Counted from the stretch's first letter, positions 6,078 through 13,207 are shown. The stretch: DNA of 18,759 nt from an uncultured Collinsella sp. (GCA_902470925.1 CABRIF010000037.1:1-18759), one strand, 5' to 3'. Program-made: numbers and translations. The notes: a model not told the origin generated them from the sequence alone.

Positions 6078-8162
6078 TCACCTCCCTTCCCGTTTTTCAC
6101 TCTGCGCACCTGCCGCCAACGCCCGCTCAAGCAAGGTAAGCAGAGAGTCGAATCGGCGCTCAGCCAGCAGACGCTTGAGAGCCTTGGCGTCAGACGCCAA
6201 ACTGAGAAACGCGTCATAGAGATCGTGCAGATTCTCGTTTGCATCGGCGGACACAGAAACAAGAAACACGACCTCGACCCGCTGAGAACCCCATGCAATC
6301 GGTCTGTCCGCCAGGCCAACGCATACAAACGTGCGATCGGAGGCAGAAATGATCGGGTGCGGCATGGCCACACCGTTGCCGAACGCCGTGGAGGCGCTCT
6401 GCTCGCGTCGCATCACGTAATCGACAAACCGCGGGGATATGCACTCATGCCGACGACAGATGTCAGCCAGCTCCATGATTGCTTCGACATCCGAAGCTGC
6501 TGCTAGATGGGGAACGAATAGCTCCTCACATATGTATTTGCGAACCCCGGAAACCGCAGGGCGGCTCGAGAGCAGCTGACGCACCCCATCCACATCGCGA
6601 CGGTCCAAGAAATATCCGACCTCACGAACGGGCACCGGAACCTCGCACGGCAGGGGCACAGTGGTAAACAAATAATCAATATCCGAAAAGTCCATCGCGG
6701 GAACCTGGGATACATCGCACGTGGTAATGGAGCCGAGCTGGTCGCCAAACTCCTCCCGACACCGCATTGCCAACAGCTCTGCGCTCCCCATACCAGAAGC
6801 GCAGACCACCAGCACATTTTTGGGACAAGCAGCACGCAAGCGGCGCCGTTCGAGAGCGAGGGCGAATGCGAGGGCCAAGTATGCAACCTCATCCTCGCTC
6901 ACCTCCGCCTCGCACTCGCCAGCCAGCACCGCAGCGGCTTCCAGCGCACATGCAAATGCAAAGGGATACCGTGCACGAATGTCGGCGCACAAGGGGTTTT
7001 CCAAACGCATGCGGTACGTCAGGCGGATCATCAGCGGCCCAAGATGGCGCGCGAGATTCATGTGCAGTTCAAGGTCGCGCGCCAGATCGAGCCCGAACGC
7101 TCCATCTACCGTATCGACCATACGACCAGCCAAACTCCACGCCTCATCGGAAACGGAATCGGAAGCCTCATGCGCCAATGCGGAACTTGCACTGCGGGCT
7201 TCCCCACCCCCTCCGGCGGAAGAGCTCACAGCCGCAACTCGATTGCCGACAGGCAGCAGAACCCGTTTACCGGCAAGGTGGATGGCAATGTATGCCACCT
7301 CATTTTGTGGAAGCTCGACATGAAACGCGGCGCCCACACGTTCTGTAATCGACGCCGCCACGTTCCATGCGGCCGGACTCACAAGACTTCGCGCCTCGAC
7401 CATCTCTTCTGAAACGTAGCAGGCTGCACGAACACGAACCACCGCCACCGCGATATGCACCAACAGATTTTGATATGCAACCGAGTTGATTGAGAAGCCA
7501 TGCTCGCGTGTTGCCTCATCCACACAAGCAGCGATTTTGGACAAGCCAAAATCACGGTGAACAACGACCGCGTGATGGTTAGAGCCGGGCTCGTCTTCCA
7601 CTTTCTGGACCTCAAGACTGCCATCGGATGCCATACGATCGAGCATGATATTCGCCAGGCAAATACGACGCTTCCCTTCAGACCCGTTGATGCGAATACC
7701 GCGATGCGGGCGGCGCTCGAGCTCCAAGCCAAACATCTCCACATAGGATGCGACGCCGTCAAGGGCATTCACCACCGTGCGGCGTGAGCAAAACAGCGCA
7801 CGAGCAAGAGAATCCAGCGTGACCCAGTCGGTGCGGCATAGCAAATCGTTGACCAGAAAGGAAACCCTGCCCTGCGGTGTGGACGGAACACCATTCCACA
7901 AAACACCGCTGACACTCCTCCGCCAGGCTGTATACGCCGCAGGGTCGTCAATGCGCAGCACGTATCCGTCGTTTTCGGGAACCACGCGCGCAAACCCGCT
8001 CAGCTCATCGCACGAAAGCTGAACATACGTGCGAACCGTGCGCTCCGTAACCTCGTAGAAGCGCGCAACTTCCGCAATGGGCAGAGCGGGATGCGACTCA
8101 ATAAAACGAATGAACGACGCAATGGTCTCACCGTGATCGGTCGTATGAACGTTGCTCGGCAT
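6078..8162 (-). CDS. PRD-containing PTS-controlled transcriptional activator (BglG/MtlR/LicR type)
   Basis: The protein is 694 residues from ATG 8162, with GGGAGG seven bases upstream; the in-frame extension to 8204 lacks a site. Order of parts: helix-turn-helix at about 15-50 (IAEVARFYEVTERTVRTYV); a second winged helix at about 100-160 (SLARALFCSRRTVVNALDGV, RRPHRGIRING); PRD1 at about 205-310 with His236 and His295; PRD2 at about 340-445 with His367/His373; an EIIB-like domain from 448 with Cys454 in LVVCASGMGS; and an EIIA-fructose-like domain at about 550-690 with His602 in GVAMPHP. Such proteins activate their PTS operon when phosphorylated by HPr and are switched off by the cognate EIIB. 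It is unusual that the second PRD2 histidine position is Ala432 (VAYLALAFAL). It is the first gene of the operon it probably controls, implying autoregulation. Confidence 0.94.
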   Translation of the reverse strand: MPSNVHTTDHGETIASFIRFIESHPALPIAEVARFYEVTERTVRTYVQLSCDELSGFARVVPENDGYVLRIDDPAAYTAWRRSVSGVLWNGVPSTPQGRVSFLVNDLLCRTDWVTLDSLARALFCSRRTVVNALDGVASYVEMFGLELERRPHRGIRINGSEGKRRICLANIMLDRMASDGSLEVQKVEDEPGSNHHAVVVHRDFGLSKIAACVDEATREHGFSINSVAYQNLLVHIAVAVVRVRAACYVSEEMVEARSLVSPAAWNVAASITERVGAAFHVELPQNEVAYIAIHLAGKRVLLPVGNRVAAVSSSAGGGGEARSASSALAHEASDSVSDEAWSLAGRMVDTVDGAFGLDLARDLELHMNLARHLGPLMIRLTYRMRLENPLCADIRARYPFAFACALEAAAVLAGECEAEVSEDEVAYLALAFALALERRRLRAACPKNVLVVCASGMGSAELLAMRCREEFGDQLGSITTCDVSQVPAMDFSDIDYLFTTVPLPCEVPVPVREVGYFLDRRDVDGVRQLLSSRPAVSGVRKYICEELFVPHLAAASDVEAIMELADICRRHECISPRFVDYVMRREQSASTAFGNGVAMPHPIISASDRTFVCVGLADRPIAWGSQRVEVVFLVSVSADANENLHDLYDAFLSLASDAKALKRLLAERRFDSLLTLLERALAAGAQSEKREGR

Positions 8163-8187
8163 GTGCGTCACCTCCCTGGCTATTTGT

Positions 8188-8193
8188 ATTCTA
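8188..8193 (-). promoter_or_regulatory. Possible -10 box of the PTS operon
   Basis: On the minus strand TAGAAT lies 26 bases before the regulator ATG, in the only AT-rich part of the 113-bp gap. A poor -35 (TGAAAC) is 17 bases upstream. A weak -35 would fit an activator-dependent promoter. Confidence 0.35.
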
Positions 8194-8275
8194 GGGAGGA
8201 ACATCGCGCTGTTTCATGCCAACTCAAGCATCCGCAACGCGCTGGGATGTTGCACTATTTGGTTTGCCAGGCAGA

Positions 8276-8857
8276 TTACGACCAGCGGCGATAGCCCTCG
8301 CATTCGATGCCGAACGCCGAGAGGGCCTTGCAGGCAATATGGTGCACCATGTCCTCGATCGTCTGCGGCTCGTTGTAGAACGTCAGCAGCGGAGGCATGA
8401 GCATCACGCCCGGCACGCGGGCCACGCGGGCCATGTTCTCGGCATGGATGGCCGACAGCGGGGTTTCGCGCACCATGAGGACCAGACGGCGTTGCTCCTT
8501 CATCTGCACGTCCGCGGCGCGCAGCAGCAGGTTTTCCGAGTACCCGCTGGCGATGCCCGCGAGTGTTTTCATCGAGCACGGCGCCACGATCATGCCGTCC
8601 ACCGGATACGTGCCGCTCGCGATGGCGGCGCCGATGTTGCGATTGTCATACACCACGTCGGCATGGCGCGCGAACGACCGAGCATCCATGCCCAGCTCCT
8701 GCTCGATGGTGAGCTCAGCACCGCGCGTGAACACCAGGCGGCTTTCCGCACCCGCCGCGCGCAGGCAATCGAGGCACGCCAAGCCGAGCGCCGCACCCGA
8801 TGCCCCCGAGACGCCCACAACAATGCGCGGGCGCCGCGCTCCTTCTTCCCGCTCCAT
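8276..8857 (-). CDS. ubiX: UbiX-family flavin prenyltransferase
   Basis: The protein is 193 residues, the usual UbiX/Pad1 length. After a short charged lead comes the flavin-binding loop IVVGVSGASGAALG (residues 12-25). Further family motifs are VAPCSMKTLAGIASGYSENLLLRAADV, split as APCSMKTLAGIA and SGYSENLLLRAADV, then RRLVLMVRETPLSAIHAENM and LMPPLLTFYNEPQTIEDMV. UbiX enzymes join a dimethylallyl group to FMN to make prenylated FMN, the cofactor of UbiD decarboxylases. A ubiD gene lies 1.1 kb upstream on the same strand. The gene starts nine bases after the DUF554 stop codon, so the two share a transcript. The ribosome site is weak (GGGG), suggesting coupling. No terminator was found before the next operon's promoter, 113 bp further on. 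Confidence 0.93.
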   Translation of the reverse strand: MEREEGARRPRIVVGVSGASGAALGLACLDCLRAAGAESRLVFTRGAELTIEQELGMDARSFARHADVVYDNRNIGAAIASGTYPVDGMIVAPCSMKTLAGIASGYSENLLLRAADVQMKEQRRLVLMVRETPLSAIHAENMARVARVPGVMLMPPLLTFYNEPQTIEDMVHHIACKALSAFGIECEGYRRWS

Positions 8858-8866
8858 CGGGCGCCC

Positions 8867-9613
8867 CTAGCCGATCGCCGGCAGAATGCACGCCGAGAAC
8901 AGCCAGCTCAACGGCATGATGAGCACCATCGCCGGCAACATGTTGGCAATCGGAAAGCTCTTGATGCCGCAGATGCGCAAGCCCGTGCACAGCATGAGCA
9001 CACCGCCGCAGGCGCGGAAATCGCCCATCATCACGTCGTTGGTGAGCGGCATGATCACACCCGCCAGCACAAACAGCACCATCATGACCACCAGCTGCGG
9101 CACACCGATCAGCGGCGTCATGAACCCGAGCTCGGCCGCAAAGATAGCAGCGGTGAAGAAGTCGAGGATGGCCTTCGAAATCAGGATGGACTGGTCGCCG
9201 TTCAAGCCCGACTGCAGCGCGCCGAAGATGCCGGTGCCCGAAGCGCAGAACAGCACGACCGCGGCGATGTAGCGACTCATCCACTCGTCTTCGGACATAT
9301 CGCCCGACGGCTCGGACTTCACCAGCGCCGCCACCGGCCCCTGCAGGCGGGCGGCCACATGCGAGATCCCGCCCTCGAGCCGCACCAAATGACCGACCGC
9401 CGTGCCCACGATCACCGCCAGCATGAGCGCCGGCAGCGTCTGCAGCTTGACGATATAGGAAATGCCCATGGTCATGGAACAGGCGCCAAAGATGAGGTTC
9501 AGCGTGTCGCGCAGGTCGCGCGGCAGCCGCGGGCCCAGTACGGCGCCGAACAGGCCTCCCAGCACCACGGCCGAGACGTTGATGAGGATACCGGAGGGGA
9601 AATACGTGGGCAT
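8867..9613 (-). CDS. DUF554-family membrane protein
   Basis: The protein is 248 residues and very hydrophobic, with six to seven likely membrane spans. It matches the DUF554 (YdfK/YqgA-type) family. It starts with LINVSAVVLGGLFGAVLG and has GACSMTMGISYI, FCASGTGIFGALQSGLNGD and FPIANMLPAMVLIMPLS. The pair of GACSM-GI and FCAS-G-IFGALQ-GL segments is the inverted-repeat hallmark of the family. The function is unknown; a transport role is often assumed. It stands between ubiD and ubiX and is separated from ubiX by nine bases. That suggests it serves the same pathway, perhaps moving an aromatic acid or its decarboxylated product, but this is inference. The ATG at 9613 has only a weak site (GTAGGCGAG). 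Confidence 0.88.
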   Translation of the reverse strand: MPTYFPSGILINVSAVVLGGLFGAVLGPRLPRDLRDTLNLIFGACSMTMGISYIVKLQTLPALMLAVIVGTAVGHLVRLEGGISHVAARLQGPVAALVKSEPSGDMSEDEWMSRYIAAVVLFCASGTGIFGALQSGLNGDQSILISKAILDFFTAAIFAAELGFMTPLIGVPQLVVMMVLFVLAGVIMPLTNDVMMGDFRACGGVLMLCTGLRICGIKSFPIANMLPAMVLIMPLSWLFSACILPAIG

Positions 9614-9977
9614 GCTCGCCTACTTTCTACTCGAAGGAAAACGGGCCGCACGCGCTTCTCGCGCGCAAGCGGCCTTTGAACGGGATTGCCGCAAGATGCG
9701 GCACCGGAGCCCGGCAGCACACTGACGGCAGCCGGGCCGGGACCGGCGCAGCGCCCGGTCGGACTCGGTGAAAACGCGGCGGCCGATCCGGGTTCAGCGA
9801 AAACGCAACGCCCCGCCTCGGCCGGCCGACAGCGCGGCGGCCAAGCCGGGACCGAGGGGCCACACCGAGCAAAACCGCATAAAAGACCTGCGGCGCGGCC
9901 AGACGAAGGGGTATATCGCTCGGCAGTCCCTGCGCACGCAGCCGCGCCAGCACGTCAGGTCAGCAAGCCGGCAACCG
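9614..9977. other. Gene-free gap between ubiD and the DUF554 gene
   Basis: These 364 bases have no supported gene; open frames on both strands are proline/arginine-rich shadows without ribosome sites. An 18-bp motif is duplicated at 9760-9777 and 9789-9806 (period 29, about four mismatches; both end GAAAACGC). No terminator with a T-run was seen, so ubiD and DUF554-ubiX may be one transcript with a long spacer or may have separate promoters. Confidence 0.65.
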
Positions 9978-11459
9978 TTAGTCCGTGAACCCGGGCACCC
10001 ACTTCGCCGTATCCACGTCCTTGAACTTCGAACGGCGGAAGCGATGCTTCTGGTCGAACGGCACCGTGCAGTCGAAGATCGCCTTGCAGGCGATACCATG
10101 GTCCCGGATGGACGGATCGCAGGTGGGGTCGTTGGACGGGTCGAGCGGATGGCACCGCACGCCAGGGATCTCGATCAGGTCGTGATCGGCCTGGAAGCGC
10201 GTGTTCATGGCCCATACCACGTCGTTCATGTCGAACGGGTCTACGTCCTCGTCCACCAGGAACACGTGCTTGAGCTCGGGGAACGCCGAGAACGCCAGCA
10301 GCGCGGCTTGGCGCTGGCGCCCCTCGTCGGACGGCACCGTCTTTTTGAACTGAATCACGGCCATGAACTTGCCGCCGCCCGGCGTGGCCGCGTACACGTT
10401 CTGCACGCGGCCGGGCATCGCGCGGTTCACCATAGACAGGATCGATGCCTCGGTAGGGATGCCCGCCATGGACACGTGCTCCTCCGACGGACCGATCACC
10501 GTCTGCATGATGGGATTCTTCCGCGTGGTTACGCACTTCACCTTGATCACCGGCACCTGCCTGGGCGCCACGCCGGTGTAGCCGGGGAACTCGGGCATGG
10601 CCTTACCGGTCCCCGTGTTCTGATCCTCCTCAACATAGGTGTTCGGCAGCAGCTCGCCCTCGATCACGTACTCCGCGTTGGCGATGCAGTACTCGTCGAT
10701 GGTCTTGCAGCGGGCCAAACGCACCGGATCCTTGCGGATGGCGCCGGCAACCGCGAGCTCGTCGTAGCCGATCGGCGTGGTTGGCGGCTCGAAACAGGCG
10801 CCGATTTCGATAGCGGGGTCCACGCCGATGGAGATCGAGATGGGCAAGGGCTTGCCGAGCGCCTCGGCCTTCTCGCGGAATGCACCCAGATGGCGCGCGC
10901 CGGGGGTGAAGAACATCGAGATGGTGTCGGGTCCCTGCAGGCAGAGGCGGTGGATGGTCACGTCATGCTCGCCGGTTTCCACATCGTGGGCGTAGCACAT
11001 GCCCATGGTGATGTAGGGGCCGGCGTCTTCCTCGGTGTTGGTGGGCGCAGGCACCAGGCGGCGTACATCGAAGTCCGCGTCGCTCGCCATGTGGACGACC
11101 TCCTGGCACGGCACCGGGGCATCGGCGGGCAGCGGCTCGGGCGGAACGGGCTGCGCAACGGCCTCGTTCAGCAGGAAACCCAGGCGCTCCGGCTCGCAAT
11201 CAAGCAGCTTGCCCACGCGACGGCGGCTGGCCAACAGGCCGATCACAACGCGCGCGTCCGGATGGCCTTTCACGTTGTTGAAGATCATCGCCGGGCCCTC
11301 CTTGGTAGGACGGGCCACGGTGCCGCCGGCGCCCACATGCCGATACACGCCGGATAGCTCGGCCATGGGATCGACCTCAACATCCGTCTCGATCAGCTGG
11401 CCGTCGAGTTCGCGCAGCAGTTCAATCGCACTGCGCAGGTCCCTTACCTGATTTGCCAT
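9978..11459 (-). CDS. ubiD: UbiD-family prenylated-FMN-dependent decarboxylase
   Basis: The protein is 493 residues, typical of UbiD/VdcC/LpdC enzymes. The N-terminal MANQVRDLRSAIELLRELDG is the usual opening. Core motifs are DVTIHRLCLQG (about 166-176), GARHLGAF with His190, IEIGACFEPPTTPIGYDELAVAG with Glu234, AEYVIEGELLPN with Glu263/Glu267, MPEFPGYTG, and the C-terminal VDEDVDPFDMNDVVWAM. By position His190 and Glu234 are likely metal ligands, and Glu263/Glu267 fall in the acidic catalytic region. These enzymes decarboxylate aromatic or unsaturated acids reversibly in the cytoplasm. A role in phenolic-acid (gallate, vanillate or 4-hydroxybenzoate-like) decarboxylation is more likely than ubiquinone synthesis in this type of organism, but the substrate is unknown. 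The start has GGGAG eight bases upstream. An 18-bp palindrome lies 84 bp upstream of the ATG. Confidence 0.95.
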   Translation of the reverse strand: MANQVRDLRSAIELLRELDGQLIETDVEVDPMAELSGVYRHVGAGGTVARPTKEGPAMIFNNVKGHPDARVVIGLLASRRRVGKLLDCEPERLGFLLNEAVAQPVPPEPLPADAPVPCQEVVHMASDADFDVRRLVPAPTNTEEDAGPYITMGMCYAHDVETGEHDVTIHRLCLQGPDTISMFFTPGARHLGAFREKAEALGKPLPISISIGVDPAIEIGACFEPPTTPIGYDELAVAGAIRKDPVRLARCKTIDEYCIANAEYVIEGELLPNTYVEEDQNTGTGKAMPEFPGYTGVAPRQVPVIKVKCVTTRKNPIMQTVIGPSEEHVSMAGIPTEASILSMVNRAMPGRVQNVYAATPGGGKFMAVIQFKKTVPSDEGRQRQAALLAFSAFPELKHVFLVDEDVDPFDMNDVVWAMNTRFQADHDLIEIPGVRCHPLDPSNDPTCDPSIRDHGIACKAIFDCTVPFDQKHRFRRSKFKDVDTAKWVPGFTD

Positions 11460-11543
11460 TATCTGCTCCCTTCGTATTCAGGGCGCATCGCGGGCGCACA
11501 TGCGGGCGCGGTGCATGAATCCTGCCATGCAGAGTGCGCTGTG

Positions 11544-11561
11544 TTGCCGGTATACAGTCAA
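11544..11561. promoter_or_regulatory. 18-bp palindromic operator candidate upstream of ubiD
   Basis: TTGCCGGTATACAGTCAA is a near-perfect palindrome (TTG-N-C-N-GTATAC-N-G-N-CAA) 84 bp before the ubiD start codon. It shares 14 of 18 bases, in the same orientation, with the site at 13097-13114 before the lpdD-like gene. On the minus strand it begins TTGACTGTATAC, so it could overlap a -35 region. The binding protein is unknown. Confidence 0.65.
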
Positions 11562-11638
11562 GCGACGGCTACGAATCGTCTGCATATCGGCAATGGTAAC
11601 GCTAAAAGGGGGTTTGTTATTAAAAGGCCCTTTCTTCG

Positions 11639-11835
11639 GTGGTCGCAAATGCCATCTAATGGGTGTTTGAGATCTCGAGAATCGTATGCACGGCAGGATT
11701 CTCACGGCAGAAAGAGCCCCTCGTGCAGCAAATAGCCTTCATTTTTGGCCGAGAAAGGCAAAACGGGGACCATTTGGACCTCTTCAGCCTTGCCAGGCGA
11801 ATTCGAAAAACCCATTAGACGTGGTTTGCGACCAC
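11639..11835. repeat. 197-bp element with 26-bp inverted terminal arms
   Basis: The left arm (11639-11664) reads GTGGTCGCAAA, five variable bases, TCTAATGGGT. The right arm (11810-11835) is the inverted copy: ACCCATTAGA, five variable bases, TTTGCGACCAC. All 21 conserved positions match exactly. Inside is a smaller hairpin, GAGAATC (11677-11683) with GATTCTC (11697-11703), and a CACGGCAG duplication. The element is visibly AT-richer than its surroundings. It has no open frame worth calling and no clear target-site duplication. It could be a miniature inverted-repeat element, a dispersed intergenic repeat or a structured RNA. Confidence 0.7.
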
Positions 11836-11879
11836 TCCGTTCGACCTCTTTTGTTAACTGACCCCTCATCAAAATCGCC

Positions 11880-11932
11880 TGATATAGCATTTCGTATTTA
11901 TAGCATGTAATACGTATAGATTTGTATAACGG
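11880..11932. promoter_or_regulatory. AT-rich block with repeated TATAGCAT motifs
   Basis: TATAGCAT occurs at 11883-11890 and 11899-11906, followed by ATACGTAT and TTTGTATAAC. Several -10-like boxes can be drawn on both strands, for example TATAAA and TATACA on the minus strand. It lies 420 bp upstream of ubiD, pointing through the inverted-repeat element. No clean -35/-10 pair can be fixed. Confidence 0.3.
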
Positions 11933-12023
11933 GTCTCAGCCCCCTTCGCGACCCGGCCCTTCGACTCGGCACCCCCCAGCAATCGCGACCGCCACATGCA
12001 ACATGAAGCCCCGGGAGCTGTGT

Positions 12024-12074
12024 ACCGGCCGCCGACAAAGTCAAAGCACCGGCCGCCGACAAAGTCAAAGCACC
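12024..12074. repeat. Perfect 24-bp tandem duplication
   Basis: The unit from ACCGGCCGCC to GTCAAAGC occupies 12024-12047 and is repeated without change at 12048-12071, followed by three bases of a third copy. Perfect identity next to strongly decayed arrays indicates a recent event. Confidence 0.92.
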
Positions 12075-12221
12075 CGCCCCGGCGGGACTTCCTAAGCGGA
12101 CTCCGGCTATCAGGACGGCTCCGGATTCGGGTTTCAACCACCAAAAGCACCGAGGGTTCGCCTAACATCCATCGAGAATTCCGGGTGCGGGTTTTGGACA
12201 TCTGGGGCCGAAAATAGCCCT

Positions 12222-12615
12222 GGATGGACAGACGCCGAACCCGCATTAGACGGATGGACAGAATGCGAACCTAAATTGCACAACCGGCCATTCGGCCAAT
12301 GCGCATCTCGCAGGTACCCTGGACACAGCACGAATCCGAATTACGCAACCCGCCAATCGACCGATGCGCATCTCGCAGGCACCACGGACGCAGCACAAAC
12401 CCAAACTGCGCAACCAGCAAACGATCAAACCCGAGCGGCGAGCGACAACGCGTCAGGCTCGCATGTACCCCGGGCGACAAACGGCAACGCACCAGATTCA
12501 ATCGAGACCGGGACGGTGAACGGCAAAACGTCAGATTCGATCGAGTCTCGGGCGACGAACGGCAACGCATCAGATTCGATCGAACCCAGACGATGAACGA
12601 TAACGCGTCAGATTC
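12222..12615. repeat. Nested degenerate minisatellite (30-, 65- and 39-bp periods)
   Basis: Three arrays follow without a break. Two 30-bp units start at 12222 and 12252, both beginning GGATGGACAGA. Two 65-bp units of about 80% identity start at 12275 and 12340, sharing ATGCGCATCTCGCAGG, with a partial third at 12405. Five units of 39 bp (the fifth 38 bp) start at 12415, 12454, 12493, 12532 and 12571, with a partial sixth at 12609; most contain CAGATTCGATCGA and ACGGCAACGC. The 30- and 65-bp families share a GGACA...CGAA-CC...ATT core, so they probably grew from one another. Confidence 0.82.
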
Positions 12616-12666
12616 CCAAGCGTGCGCGCAAAGAGCACCAACGGCCGGCCCGCGCGGATGAACCCG

Positions 12667-13047
12667 TCACTCGAACAGCGGCTCGATGGCGCGCTCCAGC
12701 TCGTCAATCAGCATGCGCGTGGACTCGAGCATGCGCTTCAAGTCCTCCTCGCTGGCATGTTCCACATGAAACCCCGTGCTCGCGGCGCATGGCACACCAA
12801 AGCGCGTTGCCAGAGCTGCTGCGATATCGTGTGCCGGGATCTCATCCCGATGGCAGGGCACCGCCAGAATGCTCACCGTAGCGGTCCGTCCCGGCTCGGG
12901 GCGCGGAATCGCCTGAGCCGTTGCGCCCAGGTGGGCAAAAGCAGGCGAGCACGCGGTCACCGTGATGCCGCGCGGCGTAACCACAGCCACCGCTCGCAGC
13001 TCATAGACACCCTCGCCCGCCGTAACCTCAACCACCTGCATACCCAT
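12667..13047 (-). CDS. LpdD-like protein, probable helper of the UbiD decarboxylase
   Basis: The protein is 126 residues from ATG 13047, which has AAAGGCGG about seven bases upstream; ATG 13077 further upstream lacks a site. It is soluble, with no signal or membrane segment. Visible features are VVTPRGITVTACSPAF (about 22-37), TVSILAVPCHRDEIPAHDIAAAL (57-79, given as two parts: TVSILAVPCHRDE and IPAHDIAAAL), STGFHVEHASEEDLKRM (90-106) and an amphipathic C-terminal helix. This layout, PxHxxE followed by a G-[FI]-H-[VI]-x-x-A-[ST]-x-E-[ED] segment, is recalled from the prenylated-flavin chaperone LpdD-like family, whose founding member belongs to bacterial gallate decarboxylase. The match is from memory, not a search, but the nearby ubiD and ubiX genes and the shared 18-bp palindrome support it. 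Otherwise it is a hypothetical protein. Confidence 0.62.
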   Translation of the reverse strand: MGMQVVEVTAGEGVYELRAVAVVTPRGITVTACSPAFAHLGATAQAIPRPEPGRTATVSILAVPCHRDEIPAHDIAAALATRFGVPCAASTGFHVEHASEEDLKRMLESTRMLIDELERAIEPLFE

Positions 13048-13096
13048 CTGCCAGCCGCCTTTCCACCTAAATACCATGCCGTCAGCATCCACCGTA

Positions 13097-13114
13097 TTGT
13101 TGCTATACGGTCAA
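13097..13114. promoter_or_regulatory. 18-bp palindromic operator candidate upstream of the lpdD-like gene
   Basis: TTGTTGCTATACGGTCAA lies 49 bp before the chosen start codon. It keeps the TTG-N4-TATA-N4-CAA frame of the ubiD site and the asymmetric core TATAC-GTCAA. On the minus strand a TATTTA box lies about 22 bases closer to the gene and could be its -10. Confidence 0.63.
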
Positions 13115-13207
13115 GAGCACAGACGGCGCCACAGGAGCGCACCAAATGCACCTCCGACAAGGAAAGCGGATGGCCTTCGGCAGATAGCGGACCCACAGCA
13201 AAGCGAC

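Larger units (their letters stand above)
11460..12666. other. 1.2-kb gene-free region packed with repeats and palindromes
   Basis: No convincing gene occurs between ubiD and the lpdD-like gene. From the ubiD side outward it holds an 18-bp palindrome, an AT-richer element with long inverted arms, an AT-rich promoter-like block (about 11880-11932), a 24-bp perfect tandem duplication and a 394-bp degenerate minisatellite. The contrast between the AT-richer 11.6-11.93 kb part and the GC-rich flanks suggests mixed origins. Open frames over the minisatellite encode 13-residue repeats (RATNGNASDSIE-like), but a one-base deletion in the fifth unit breaks the frame and there is no ribosome site. Confidence 0.75.

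Noticed and set aside
8216..11357. Long plus-strand frames opposite ubiX, DUF554 and ubiD
   Set aside because: These are His/Arg-rich antisense shadows caused by high GC. The minus-strand genes carry recognisable motifs and ribosome sites.
11600..11640. Intrinsic terminator AAAAGGG...CCCTTTC
   Set aside because: The stem is only about six pairs with a 17-base loop, and no gene ends nearby on either strand.
11460..11940. Known riboswitch or T-box upstream of ubiD
   Set aside because: No T-box consensus or familiar riboswitch core was found. The inverted arms do not fit any class known to me, so only an unassigned element is reported.
12276..12596. Open frames across the minisatellite encoding 13-residue repeats (RATNGNASDSIE-like)
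   Set aside because: No ribosome site, the fifth 39-bp unit is one base short and breaks the frame, and the adjacent 65-bp units do not keep the same frame. Coding is unlikely.
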